From the NCBI GenBank assembly GCA_002387205.1, contig DGLA01000010.1, positions 638,595-702,594 of the forward strand: 64,000 nt of DNA, in the 5' to 3' direction. Position numbers and translations under genes: made by a program. Each line of letters begins with the position of its first letter. Positions within the stretch are counted from its first letter, which is position 1. Source of the DNA: Stutzerimonas stutzeri. GTDB lineage: Bacteria > Pseudomonadota > Gammaproteobacteria > Pseudomonadales > Pseudomonadaceae. Below are positions 8,719 through 17,917 of the stretch, piece after piece. Under the pieces are notes generated by a model. It worked only from the letters and a program-made list of their open reading frames with translations. It had not been told where the DNA came from and made no database searches.

Positions 8719-9833
8719 TCGTGATCAATGCTCGTTTCCTGACCCAGGAGATGCGTGGCGTACAACGTTTCGCTGAACAGATCTGCCTGCAGCTGAAAAC
8801 CCTGCGCGACGACCTGGTATTCGTCGCGCCAGACGACATCTGCCTGCACGACAGTGCCGAGCGTCTGGGGGTGCGCCGCATCGGACGCCTTCGGGGTCAC
8901 CTGTGGGAGCAGCTGGACCTCCCCCTATGGCTGGCACGCAACGGCAACCCGCCGCTGGTCTCACTGTGCAACACCGCGCCGCTGGCCTACGCCAACCAGA
9001 TCGCCATGCATCATGACATCACCTACCTCCGGCATCCCGAAAGCTATTCCAGAGCATTCAGAACCATGTACCGTACCCTGACGCCGCTGATGCTTGGACG
9101 GGTCAAGGCAGTGATCACCGGAAGCGAATTTTCGCGTTCGGAGATCTCGGCCCACTACGGCCATCCGGCAAGCAATATCCACATCCTGCCCAGTGCCGTG
9201 GACGAACGTTTCCAGCCCTTCTGCGTAGATGCAGATTCGCGGGGCACTGCGCCATACCTGCTTGCGGTTTCATCCCCCAGCACGCACAAGAACTTTGCCC
9301 GGATGGTCGCAGCATTTCTGCGCATTGAAGGCCACGATGATGTCGAGCTGCGCATCATCGGCGATTCCAACCGGGTCTTTTCCGGCACCCTGCACGACGT
9401 AGAAGGCAGTCGCCGGATACGCAACCTGGGCAGACTTCCCGATGAGGCGCTGGTGGAGGCTTACCAGGGCGCTGCCGCCTTCGTGTTCCCGTCGGTCTAT
9501 GAGGGCTTCGGCATTCCACCGCTCGAAGCACAGGCCTGCGGTTGCCCGGTCATCGCGGCGCGAGCCGCCTCCATTCCCGAGGTTCTGGGCGAAAGTGCGC
9601 TGTACTTCGATCCCCTGGACGTCGCGGATATCACCAGAGCAATGGAGCGGATCCTCAGCGATCGGGCGTTGCGCCTCGATCTTCGCCAACGAGGCAAGGC
9701 CAACGTGGCCCGCTACTCCTGGCATACGTCGGCGCGCCAGCTGTCGCGATTGATCGACCAGATATTCACCGGTGAGCGAGAGATCGACCCAACTGACGCA
9801 ACGTCATTACCGCTGCACCAACCCAAGCACTAG
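8715..9833 (+). CDS. Glycosyltransferase family 4 protein
   Basis: A 372-residue GT-B enzyme. The N-terminal domain begins MIVINARFLTQEMRGVQRFAE, and the C-terminal donor-binding domain carries VYEGFGIPPLEAQACGCPVI with the EX7E pair Glu263 and Glu271. The architecture resembles mannosyltransferases of the WbaZ/WbpY type, but the substrate is an inference. The start overlaps the glycosidase stop by ATGA. Intervening sequence to the next gene is 123 bases with no feature seen other than a ribosome site. Confidence 0.9.
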   Translation: MIVINARFLTQEMRGVQRFAEQICLQLKTLRDDLVFVAPDDICLHDSAERLGVRRIGRLRGHLWEQLDLPLWLARNGNPPLVSLCNTAPLAYANQIAMHHDITYLRHPESYSRAFRTMYRTLTPLMLGRVKAVITGSEFSRSEISAHYGHPASNIHILPSAVDERFQPFCVDADSRGTAPYLLAVSSPSTHKNFARMVAAFLRIEGHDDVELRIIGDSNRVFSGTLHDVEGSRRIRNLGRLPDEALVEAYQGAAAFVFPSVYEGFGIPPLEAQACGCPVIAARAASIPEVLGESALYFDPLDVADITRAMERILSDRALRLDLRQRGKANVARYSWHTSARQLSRLIDQIFTGEREIDPTDATSLPLHQPKH

Positions 9834-9956
9834 CCAGACGGGTTCAGGCCTATCCGGGCCAACCCTAGCGCTGTCGGCGCAGATTCCCAAGTTCGATTCT
9901 CTACTGCCGTTCCCACGGTCAGCTGCTGCTCCCACACATATAAGGAAGGCCATCGT

Positions 9957-11174
9957 ATGAAAATCGCCATTGTTCATGACTGGCTCGTGACCTACGCCGG
10001 CGCCGAAAGGGTTCTTTCCGGCCTGCTGGATGTCTGGCCGGACGCCGACCTGTTTTCCGTGATCGACTTTCTCTCCGACGAAGACCGGGCCAACCTTGGC
10101 GGCAAGCGTGCCATAACCACCTTCGTTCAGCAGTTGCCGAAGGCGAAGACGCATTATCAGAAATACCTGCCCTTGATGCCGCTGGCCATAGAGCAGCTCG
10201 ACATGTCGGGCTATGACCTGGTGATTTCCAGCAGCCATGCCGTGGCCAAGGGGGTACTCACCGGGCCGAACCAGCTCCACATCAGCTACGTGCATTCGCC
10301 GATTCGCTATGCCTGGGATCTGCAGCACCAGTATCTGCACGAGGCGAGCCTGGACCGGGGCTTCAAGGCCAAGCTGGCGCGCATGCTGCTGCACTACATG
10401 CGCATGTGGGATCAGCGCACCGCCAGCGGCGTGGACGAGTTCGTCGCCAACTCCCATTTCATTGGCCGCCGGATCAACAAGAGCTATCGACGCCAGTCGA
10501 CGGTAATCTACCCGCCTGTCGATACCCAGGACTTCACCCTGTACACGAACAAGCAGGAGTTCTACCTGACCGCGTCGCGCATGGTGCCCTACAAGCGCAT
10601 CCCGATGATCGTCGAGGCCTTTTCGAGGATGCCCGACAAGCAGCTGATCGTGATCGGCACCGGGCCGGAAATGGAAAAAGCGAAGGAGCTCGCAACTGCC
10701 AACATCACCTTGATGGGTTACCAGAGCTTTGCCGTACTATTGCACCACATGCAACGCGCCAAAGCGTTCGTGTTTGCAGCAGAAGAAGACTTCGGCATCG
10801 CCCCTATCGAGGCTCAGGCCTGCGGCACCCCGGTCATCGCCTATGGACGCGGTGGTGTACTGGAAACCGTGCGCGGGCTTGATCACCCGGAGCCCACCGG
10901 CGTGTTCTATGCCGAACAGACTCCCGAATCGCTTATCGCCGCCATCGACCAGTTCGAAACGGAAGCACATCGCATCCTGCCTGAAACTTGCAGGGCAAGT
11001 GCGGAGCGCTTTTCAACCGAACGGTTCAGGCATGAGATCAAGGCGTTCGTCGATACTAGGGTTCGCGAAGTCTCTTTGCTCCAAGGACAGGATGTGGCAT
11101 TGGCTCGGCCGATCGTGGCACCGGTAAGTGTCACCCCGGTTTACCCGACGGCGGTGCCGATGAAACACGCCTGA
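9957..11174 (+). CDS. Glycosyltransferase family 4 protein, WbaZ-like
   Basis: A 405-residue GT-B glycosyltransferase that begins MKIAIVHDWLVTYAGAERVL, a strongly conserved opening in polysaccharide GT4 enzymes often annotated as mannosyltransferases. The motif YVHSPIRYAWDLQHQYL and the C-terminal EX7E signature EEDFGIAPIEAQA (Glu277, Glu285) are intact. The start has a good AAGGAAGG site. A low-complexity tail of about 30 residues follows the catalytic domain. It probably adds one sugar of the repeat unit. Confidence 0.9.
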   Translation: MKIAIVHDWLVTYAGAERVLSGLLDVWPDADLFSVIDFLSDEDRANLGGKRAITTFVQQLPKAKTHYQKYLPLMPLAIEQLDMSGYDLVISSSHAVAKGVLTGPNQLHISYVHSPIRYAWDLQHQYLHEASLDRGFKAKLARMLLHYMRMWDQRTASGVDEFVANSHFIGRRINKSYRRQSTVIYPPVDTQDFTLYTNKQEFYLTASRMVPYKRIPMIVEAFSRMPDKQLIVIGTGPEMEKAKELATANITLMGYQSFAVLLHHMQRAKAFVFAAEEDFGIAPIEAQACGTPVIAYGRGGVLETVRGLDHPEPTGVFYAEQTPESLIAAIDQFETEAHRILPETCRASAERFSTERFRHEIKAFVDTRVREVSLLQGQDVALARPIVAPVSVTPVYPTAVPMKHA

Positions 11175-11207
11175 GTATGACCCCTATTCAAACGTGAGGT
11201 TTCAAGG

Positions 11208-11540
11208 ATGAATGCAACAGCCGCCACTCAACGTATCCAGACAACCTGCGCACTCGGCTTCGCTCTGCTGATCAGCGGGACCACCAATGCCAGCCATCGC
11301 GCCGAGCTGTTCGATGGCCAGGCAAACCGCCAGGGTTACGAAATCTACTCGAATGACGCGACCGGCTGCCTGGCCACCCAACGTCCACGGGTCACCATTT
11401 TCGAGCACGGCACCAGTCAAGCTGCGCCCACATGTAGCAAAGGCGCTCAGCCTGTTACGCCTCCGGCTATACGCCTTGCCCGCCCGCTGCCAGGCAGTGG
11501 CTATAACCAGTTGAACGGCAGCATCCGCTATTCATTCTGA
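11208..11540 (+). CDS. Small exported hypothetical protein in the polysaccharide operon
   Basis: A 110-residue ORF that I do not recognise. It has a probable signal peptide (TTCALGFALLISGTTNA, cleavage near SHA/NAS), a mature part with two cysteines that could pair, and a C-terminus ending SIRYSF, where a final aromatic residue recalls outer-membrane targeting signals but is not proof. GAGG at 11196-11199 is well spaced from the ATG at 11208. Same strand and tight spacing place it in the exopolysaccharide operon. It may be a small periplasmic or surface component; the function is unknown. Confidence 0.6.
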   Translation: MNATAATQRIQTTCALGFALLISGTTNASHRAELFDGQANRQGYEIYSNDATGCLATQRPRVTIFEHGTSQAAPTCSKGAQPVTPPAIRLARPLPGSGYNQLNGSIRYSF

Positions 11541-11564
11541 ATACGATGACCCTTCGGAGGCGTC

Positions 11565-11789
11565 ATGGACAATATCAATTCAAACCCGCAATCGCTGGTT
11601 TATGCCGATGGCTATTCCTATACGGAAATCTTCGAGGCCCCGGAAACACCGGGAATGCCGAGCAGCCACCGGCTGATCGCCGTGTTCCACGCCTTGTTCA
11701 CGAGCGACCGCGAAAGTGACGTGATTGAAGTAACGCCACCAGCCACCGAGCCCGTTGCAGCAGCGCTGGAGACAACGGCCAGAGGCTGA
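11565..11789 (+). CDS. Small acidic hypothetical protein in the polysaccharide operon
   Basis: A 74-residue ORF with no signal peptide and no membrane segment, rich in Glu, Pro and Ala. A Tyr-containing N-terminal half (LVYADGYSYTEIFEAPE) is followed by a low-complexity tail (EVTPPATEPVAAALETTA). A TCGGAGG ribosome site precedes the ATG, and the gene lies 24 bases after the preceding small ORF. I do not recognise a family. The good ribosome site and operon position argue that it is translated, but a chance ORF cannot be excluded. Confidence 0.45.
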   Translation: MDNINSNPQSLVYADGYSYTEIFEAPETPGMPSSHRLIAVFHALFTSDRESDVIEVTPPATEPVAAALETTARG

Positions 11790-11911
11790 ACCCGACAGTA
11801 GTAACTACCGCATCACCCGAATCGCCCCGCAACAACCTTCGATAGCCCCACCGGACGGACTGGATGCCTTCCGGTGCGGGTTTGTGCCCGGCAACTGCTG
11901 AGAACAACCAG

Positions 11912-12910
11912 ATGAACACGAGAACGACTGTGGTTACCGTGACCTACGGTGATCGCCTGGCTTACCTGCAGCAACTGGTGGACCGCGCGCTCGCCTTTGA
12001 CGAGATCAGCGAAGTGATCGTGGTAGATAATGCCGCGCTCGCGCCGCTCGAGAGCTTGGTGGAGCGCTGGCCTGGCAGGGTCAGAATCATTCGGATTGGG
12101 CATAACTCCGGCTCGGCCAGTGGGTATGCGGTTGCCCTCGAAGCAGCTTTGGAAAGTGGCACAGACTACATCTGGATGATGGATGACGATAACGCGCCGA
12201 CAGCAGAGGCAGTGGAGATCCTGCATCGTGAAGCTCAGCGTCTCGGCCGTTTACTCGGTCCGGAGCGTGTCGCCGTGCTGGGTTATCGGGCCACGCAGCA
12301 GGCGGATGTCGCTCAGGGCGTGGCGGCGCCCTATGTCCGCCAGCCGCGCTCCAGCTATTTTGGCTTTCATGTCGCCCAGCTTCCCTTCAAGGTCTGGCGT
12401 CGACTGCCCTGGGGCAAGCATCAGAGGCAGGTTCCAGCCAGCATCAGCCTGCCCTTTGCGCCCTACGGCGGCATGCTTGCGCACCGCAGCCTGTATGAGC
12501 GCATCGGCATGCCCCGAAAAGACCTGGTGCTGTATGTCGACGACACCGAATACACCCGCCGGATCACCGCCGATGGCGGCCGCCTTTACCTGTTCACCGA
12601 TGCGGTAATCGACGAGCTCGAGCAATCCTGGAACATCAAGGCGCATACGCGGAATATCTACGAAAGCTTCCTGCTTGGCGGTTCCGATTTCCGCGCCTAT
12701 TACGCCGCACGCAACCAGGCCTGGTTCGACAAAAACATCTGGGCAGACAGACCCTGGCTGCACCGCCTGAACCGCGCCATTTTCCTCGTCCTGCTGAGAC
12801 TGGTCGCGCGGCTGCGCAATACCGGTGATCGTCTGAAGCTGATTGAACAAGCCATTCAGGACGGTGAGAAAGGAGCACTGGGTATGAACAAGACCTTCCC
12901 GCTGCGCTGA
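11912..12910 (+). CDS. Glycosyltransferase family 2 protein
   Basis: A 332-residue GT-A enzyme with TTVVTVTYGDRLAYLQQLVD at the N-terminus, EVIVVDNAALA, and the metal-binding acidic triplet WMMDDDNAP (Asp91-Asp93). The pattern resembles rhamnosyl- and galactofuranosyl-transferases of the WcaA/RfbF type, though the sugar is not deducible. The frame is open further up to 11864, but those codons give no family sequence, so the ATG at 11912 is preferred although its ribosome site is weak. The C-terminal third holds amphipathic segments with Trp and Arg that may contact the membrane. Confidence 0.87.
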   Translation: MNTRTTVVTVTYGDRLAYLQQLVDRALAFDEISEVIVVDNAALAPLESLVERWPGRVRIIRIGHNSGSASGYAVALEAALESGTDYIWMMDDDNAPTAEAVEILHREAQRLGRLLGPERVAVLGYRATQQADVAQGVAAPYVRQPRSSYFGFHVAQLPFKVWRRLPWGKHQRQVPASISLPFAPYGGMLAHRSLYERIGMPRKDLVLYVDDTEYTRRITADGGRLYLFTDAVIDELEQSWNIKAHTRNIYESFLLGGSDFRAYYAARNQAWFDKNIWADRPWLHRLNRAIFLVLLRLVARLRNTGDRLKLIEQAIQDGEKGALGMNKTFPLR

Positions 12911-12954
12911 TCCGCCTCGCAACCCGGCCGCAAGCACTCTTAGGAAATCTCTGG

Positions 12955-14025
12955 ATGGGCATCGCACTGACTGACCGCGAACAGAACAATTTCGACTTTC
13001 TGCGTTTTCTTGCTGCCTCGGCCGTGGTGGTCGGTCACTGCTACTGGCTGTCGGGGATCGGCCATGCCGAGCCGGTACGGTTGTTTACCGGGAGCATGGA
13101 CAGCGCGGACATCGCTGTGAACCTGTTCTTCGTCATGAGCGGTTTTCTCATCGCCGCCTCCTGGCAAAACAGCCGCAGCGCCGCGGATTTTGCGCTCAAG
13201 CGTGCATTACGCATTTTCCCTGCACTAAGCGCGTCGGTGCTGTTGACGGTATTTATCGTCGGCCCCGTAGCGACCCAGCTGTCACTGAAGGACTATCTGC
13301 TCGACAGCCAGACCCTGCGCTACCTGTCGAATATCGCGCTGATGACGCAATTCCATCTGCCCGGCGTGTTCGTGGACAATCCATTTCCCGAAACGGTCAA
13401 CGGATCGGTGTGGACGCTACCCTACGAAGTTATGATGTACACCGCGCTGTTGCTGATGGGGCTACTCAAACTCTTCGGCAGGATCGCACTTGTGGTCCTG
13501 CCCATAGCGCTGGTCGTTGCTCACTTCCATGTGATGCCGGGTCTGGGCATCGACAGCGACGTCCTGCGCAAGTCTACCCGGCTGGGAATGTTCTTTTTTG
13601 CGGGTACGGCACTCTACCTGTTTCGCTCGAGCCTGCCCTGGAACTGGAAGGTCGCGCTGGCACTGCTGGCGCTTTCGCTGCTCAGCGCAGGGACCGAGCT
13701 GTGGCTGTACGTTCACGTACTGACGTTGCCCTATCTCACCATTTACCTGGCACATCTGAAGCTGCCAGCGCTTTCCCGCTTCGGCAAGTATGGCGACTAT
13801 TCCTATGGCCTCTACATATACAGCTTTCCGCTGCAGCAACTGTTGATGTACTGGCTGGGGCCCGAGCTCCCGTTGCCGGCGTTCATGGCTATCAGCCTGA
13901 CCGCCAGCATAGCCGTCGCCGCGCTGTCCTGGCATCTGATCGAATCGCCCGCCCTGCGGCTCAAACGCTACCTGCACAGTCGTCCTGCGCCCAGCGCAAG
14001 CTCGGATCTGACCCCGGCGCCATGA
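12955..14025 (+). CDS. Acyltransferase family 3 membrane protein (OafA/YrhL type)
   Basis: A 356-residue integral membrane protein with about ten hydrophobic helices. The N-terminal motif FLRFLAASAVVVGHCYWL contains the conserved R and the catalytic-type His of acyltransferase 3 proteins, and MSGFLIAASW follows as expected. These enzymes O-acetylate (or otherwise acylate) exported polysaccharides. TAGGAAA precedes the ATG. It is the last plus-strand gene of the cluster, and the next gene is convergent with only 12 bases between them, so it ends the operon. Confidence 0.88.
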   Translation: MGIALTDREQNNFDFLRFLAASAVVVGHCYWLSGIGHAEPVRLFTGSMDSADIAVNLFFVMSGFLIAASWQNSRSAADFALKRALRIFPALSASVLLTVFIVGPVATQLSLKDYLLDSQTLRYLSNIALMTQFHLPGVFVDNPFPETVNGSVWTLPYEVMMYTALLLMGLLKLFGRIALVVLPIALVVAHFHVMPGLGIDSDVLRKSTRLGMFFFAGTALYLFRSSLPWNWKVALALLALSLLSAGTELWLYVHVLTLPYLTIYLAHLKLPALSRFGKYGDYSYGLYIYSFPLQQLLMYWLGPELPLPAFMAISLTASIAVAALSWHLIESPALRLKRYLHSRPAPSASSDLTPAP

Positions 14026-14037
14026 ACCAGGTGTCGA

Positions 14038-14448
14038 CTAAGGCGACGGCTCAGGCGGCTCGGCACCGCCCTCGATCAGCCGGTGTACCGTAGCCACCAG
14101 CAAGGCGAGCCCGGTACCCTTGGGCAGAAACTGATCGACCAGCTCCCGGCCCGGTATCTGTTGAGGCAGCGCGGCACTCATCATGAGGATAGGCACGTCG
14201 TCATAGGCCCGGTTGCGGCGGATCGTGCGGACCATTTCGCATCCGTTGAGCTCCGGCATCATGTAATCGGTGATGATCAGGGCAGGCTTCTCCTGCTCGA
14301 GCTTGACGAGCCCCTGCGCGCCGTTGGCTGCCTCGACCACCCTATAACCCTCGTCTTCGAGAATCATGACCATCAGTTTGCTGAGGCCGAGCTCATCCTC
14401 GACCAGCAGCACGAGTGGCGCCCGTTCTTCCGCGTGCTTGTCACGCAT
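14038..14448 (-). CDS. CheY-like single-domain response regulator
   Basis: A 136-residue receiver domain with no output domain. The acidic pocket (Glu17, Asp18 in LLVEDE), the phospho-acceptor Asp61 (LIITDYMMPELNG) and Lys110 (QFLPKGTG) are all present, so it should be phosphorylatable. It is co-transcribed with, and overlaps by eight bases, the KaiC-like ATPase gene upstream, so the two are translationally coupled. No histidine kinase gene is adjacent. It probably works by protein contact with the ATPase; the link to the polysaccharide cluster is inferred from position. Confidence 0.88.
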   Translation of the reverse strand: MRDKHAEERAPLVLLVEDELGLSKLMVMILEDEGYRVVEAANGAQGLVKLEQEKPALIITDYMMPELNGCEMVRTIRRNRAYDDVPILMMSAALPQQIPGRELVDQFLPKGTGLALLVATVHRLIEGGAEPPEPSP

Positions 14449-15916
14449 CCTGGCCCCCGGACGGAGGCTGGCGATGAGGCTGTCCGGTCACGACACCCTC
14501 GGTACGCTTCATCCGTTCACCTAGCTTGAAACCTTCTGCCCCAAGGTAGAACTCGTACACATAAGGATCGAAGCCGCTCTCGCGCATCTTCAGGATGGCA
14601 AGCGTGCGGTAGAGCCTCGACTCGAGTTCAGCGTACCGGAGCAGGATGATGTTTTCGGCAATGGCGGAAACCGCTGCGAACTGCAAACCATGTTCGCCGC
14701 CGACAATCTCCGCCAGTTCGGCGGTAAACACGGTGGTTACGCCTTCACAGCGAAGGATTGCGGTCAAGGTGCTGAGAAACCGGCCCAGCCGCTGCTGGTC
14801 AACCGCGGCTTGCTTGAACGCATCGACGCCATCGATGAATAGCCGTTTGACACCGCGGCGGCGGACCGCGTCGAGGATTTCCTCTGCCAGCTGGTCCTGC
14901 AGCAATTCCGTGGGCGAGCGATGAAGGACTTCCACCACGCCGCTCTCGACCATTTCCGACAGCCCTAGACCCAGCGCACTGGCTCGACGCCGCAGGCGGT
15001 GCGCGTCCTCGTAGAAGCCGAAGATCAGTCCAGGCTCGGCTTCACTGCTGTCGCAGATGAAGCTCAGCCCAAGGGTAGTCTTGCCGACACCGGTCGGCCC
15101 AACCAGCAACGTGGTTGAAGAATAAGGAATGCCGCCCTGGATGATCCGGTCAAGGCCATGGACACCTGTACTCAGGCGCTCGTCGCGCATGGGGGCCGAC
15201 TCCAGCTCACCCGTGACCGCTTCGAGGCGAGGGAATACCCGGAAGCCTTCCCCCGTGATTGAGGTCATGTGTCGACCCGAGATGAAATCGCTGCCTCGGG
15301 TCTTTCGCACTTGCATGTAACGGAAGGTTCGAAACTGGTCCTGGTCGCTGCCAAGATGCAGCCAGCCGTCCACCATGGTGAACTCGGGGCTGCCGGAATT
15401 ACGCTTGCTGTTGGTCAACAACAGGATGGTGCACCCGACCACGTCGGCATAGATCGACAGGTCGTTGATGAATTCCCGAAATGCGCGTTCCGACGCTGCG
15501 TTTTCCTCCAGTGCGAACAGGCCGTCGATGACAATCAGCGAGGCGTCCTGTCGCTTGCCGTTGCGGGAGAGGTATCGAAGGACGCCCTCGAGGCCATCGC
15601 TGCGCAGGATATCGAATGCGCTCTCGTACACGACCGAAGTGCCCGCGTAGCGGTTGTCCATGAAGGACATGTTCCGCAGATGGCGTAACAGTCGGTGGTG
15701 AGTTTCAGCCAGCAGCGTTACGTACAGAGAGCGCAGCCCATTCGCGGCCCAGCCGTAGCAGATCTGATTGGCCAGGATCGTCTTACCCTCGCCTGGCCCC
15801 CCTTGAACGATATAGACGGCGCGCGGCAACAGCCCTCCCTTGAGCACAGCGTCCAGCCCGGGCACACCGGTCGGCACATGCGACGGGCCCTTTTCCGGAA
15901 TATTCGTATCGATCAC
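14441..15916 (-). CDS. KaiC-like double RecA-domain ATPase
   Basis: A 491-residue protein with two RecA/KaiC-type ATPase domains in tandem. The first has Walker A GGPGEGKT (residues 39-46, Lys45) and ASLIVIDGLFALEE as Walker B. The second has VGPTGVGKTTLG and RLFIDGVDAF. The N-terminal HVPTGVPGLDAVLKGGL is the usual KaiC-family entry. No kaiA or kaiB gene is nearby, so this is a non-cyanobacterial KaiC-like protein whose role is probably signalling or stress response rather than a clock. The start codon is GTG at 15916 with a weak ribosome site. It pairs with a receiver protein gene downstream and is divergent from a diguanylate cyclase gene. Confidence 0.88.
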   Translation of the reverse strand: MIDTNIPEKGPSHVPTGVPGLDAVLKGGLLPRAVYIVQGGPGEGKTILANQICYGWAANGLRSLYVTLLAETHHRLLRHLRNMSFMDNRYAGTSVVYESAFDILRSDGLEGVLRYLSRNGKRQDASLIVIDGLFALEENAASERAFREFINDLSIYADVVGCTILLLTNSKRNSGSPEFTMVDGWLHLGSDQDQFRTFRYMQVRKTRGSDFISGRHMTSITGEGFRVFPRLEAVTGELESAPMRDERLSTGVHGLDRIIQGGIPYSSTTLLVGPTGVGKTTLGLSFICDSSEAEPGLIFGFYEDAHRLRRRASALGLGLSEMVESGVVEVLHRSPTELLQDQLAEEILDAVRRRGVKRLFIDGVDAFKQAAVDQQRLGRFLSTLTAILRCEGVTTVFTAELAEIVGGEHGLQFAAVSAIAENIILLRYAELESRLYRTLAILKMRESGFDPYVYEFYLGAEGFKLGERMKRTEGVVTGQPHRQPPSGGQDA

Positions 15917-16200
15917 AGCGGCTACCCGTTCAAGTCAATGTCCGCATGTTAACAAGGGGCCGCACCATTCGGTGCATCGCGTACAGCTTGGTCAACGCCC
16001 GTAAAGGCTCGTTCACATTCGAGGTGGCCATTCACAGGCAAGTCGTCAGCCAGCCTCACCCCTGCGATCCCACCTGGGGGCGCGCAGCGGTGCAGGCAGC
16101 CCCTTGCCGTACAGCGCCTGCAATGAGTTGTGCTGGAGCCTGCTGCACAAACCCCCTACCATGCGCGGCGACTCGAGCCCGACGCCAACACATCGAACTT

Positions 16201-17804
16201 ATGCCTCTCGCCCCATTGTTTCGCGTGGACCTGCGCCGGCTGATCATGCTGCTGGCGATTCTCAGCGGCGTCATTGCCCTGGGCATCAGCTTCTACGCAA
16301 GCTATCAGGTGCAGCGCCAATCACTGATCGACAATACCCTCGAGGCCAATCGCGCCTATGCGGCGAAACTTGCCGACAGCACCGAGCGGTTCTTCCAGGC
16401 AGCACAGCAACAGCTTGCATACAGCGCGACGGTCATCTCAAGGGACGTCGATGACAAGCAGGCGGTGCTCGATGAAGCGGTACGCCTGGATCTGCAAACC
16501 GACAGTTTCAATGCAGTGGTCATCACCAGTGCCCAGGGCATCGTGCTGGCGACTTCACCCGATACGGGCCGTCTGGTCGGCAAGCGCCTCGACTCGCCCG
16601 GAGCCCGCCAGGCGCTTCAGGAACAGCGCCCGCTGATAAGCAGCCCCTATATGTCAGCGATCGAGACGCTCGTGGTGCTGGTGTCCCATCCGCTGTTCAG
16701 CAGTGAAGGCACTTACCTGGGGTATGTGGGGGGCGTCATCAGCCTCAAGGAAAAGAGCATCCTCAACAGCCTGCTCGGTGAGCATTATTACCAGGACGGC
16801 TCCTACCTGTACGCCGTCGATCCATTCCGTCGCCTGCTCTACCATCCGGACCCGAAGCGCGTTGGCACTGTGGTCGTTGAAAACCGCGTCATCGACGCCG
16901 TCACCGCGGGTGAAAGAGGCAGCCAGCGGGTCATCAACAGCAAAGGTGTGGATATGCTGGCCGGCTACGCACCAGTGCCCGTCGCCGGATGGGGTATCGT
17001 GGCGCAACGACCTACGGCAGCGCCCCTCACCCGCTCGATGGGCTGATGCTCAGGGTCCTCAAGCAGACAGCACCACTGGCACTCCTGACCCTGCTCTGCG
17101 TCTGGGGCCTGGCTCGCCTGATCTCGCTGCCGCTCTGGCAGCTGGCCAGGAGCGCCAGCGAGATGGATGCGCCCGGCAGCGCCGATCGCATCCAGCGGAT
17201 ACGCTCCTGGTACTTCGAGGCGGCGCAACTCAAGCGGGCCATGCAGCTGGGCATCAATCTGCTGCACCAGCGTATCGGCAAGCTCAATCTCGATGCCCAG
17301 ACCGACCCACTGACCGGACTGCACAATCGACGCGGACTTGCGCTTGCGCTGGACGCCCTGCGCTCCGAGCGCAGCTCTTTTGCGGTCGTTGCCCTGGACA
17401 TCGATCATTTCAAGCGCATCAACGACAGCCATGGGCATGACACCGGCGATCAGGTCATCCGGCATGTTGCCCAGCTGATGCGCGCCTCTTCGCGTGATGC
17501 CGACATTCTTTGCCGAAGCGGTGGCGAGGAGTTTCTGATGCTGCTGCCATCGGCCAGCCTGGATTCGGCCCTTCTGGTCGCCGAGCGCTTGCGATGCTGC
17601 GTGGAGCAGGCGGAGATGCCAGAGGTCGGCTTTCTTACCATCTCGCTCGGCATTGCCCTCTGGCCGATGCACTCGGCGGATGTCGATCGGGTGCTCAAGC
17701 TTGCCGATACCGCGCTCTACCAGGCCAAGCACAACGGCCGCAATCGCGCTGAAGTGGCCAGAATGGACCCCCACCTACCCGAGCCTCCGCCCCAGCCGAG
17801 CTGA
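16201..17804 (+). pseudogene. dCache-GGDEF diguanylate cyclase, split by a -1 frameshift
   Basis: One gene in two frames. The first part (16201 to the stop at 17046) has a transmembrane segment (LIMLLAILSGVIALGISF) and a double Cache-type periplasmic sensor domain ending GWGIVAQRPTAA. In the other frame the protein continues from PLDGLMLRVLKQTAPLALL through a second membrane span, a linker and a GGDEF domain with the active-site variant SGGEEF and LDIDHFKRINDSHGHD. Joining the parts needs one extra base near 17020-17030, in a C-rich run, so the sequence looks like a 1-bp deletion or a read error. If intact it would make c-di-GMP. The upstream open frame from 15946 has no family sequence; the start at 16201 has a weak ribosome site. 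Confidence 0.8.
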
Positions 17805-17917
17805 CCCAAGACCTTGCCGTGCCGTCGAGCACTCCGCCCCCTGAGACAGGCCCGAACAGCAGCAAATAGCTGTATACTCCGGCGCCTTTTACGCATGGTG
17901 TCCTGAGGTTTAACTCG

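Noticed and set aside
17870..17890. LexA box before rimO
   Set aside because: CTGTATACT resembles one half of an SOS box, but the matching CAG half is missing at the right distance.
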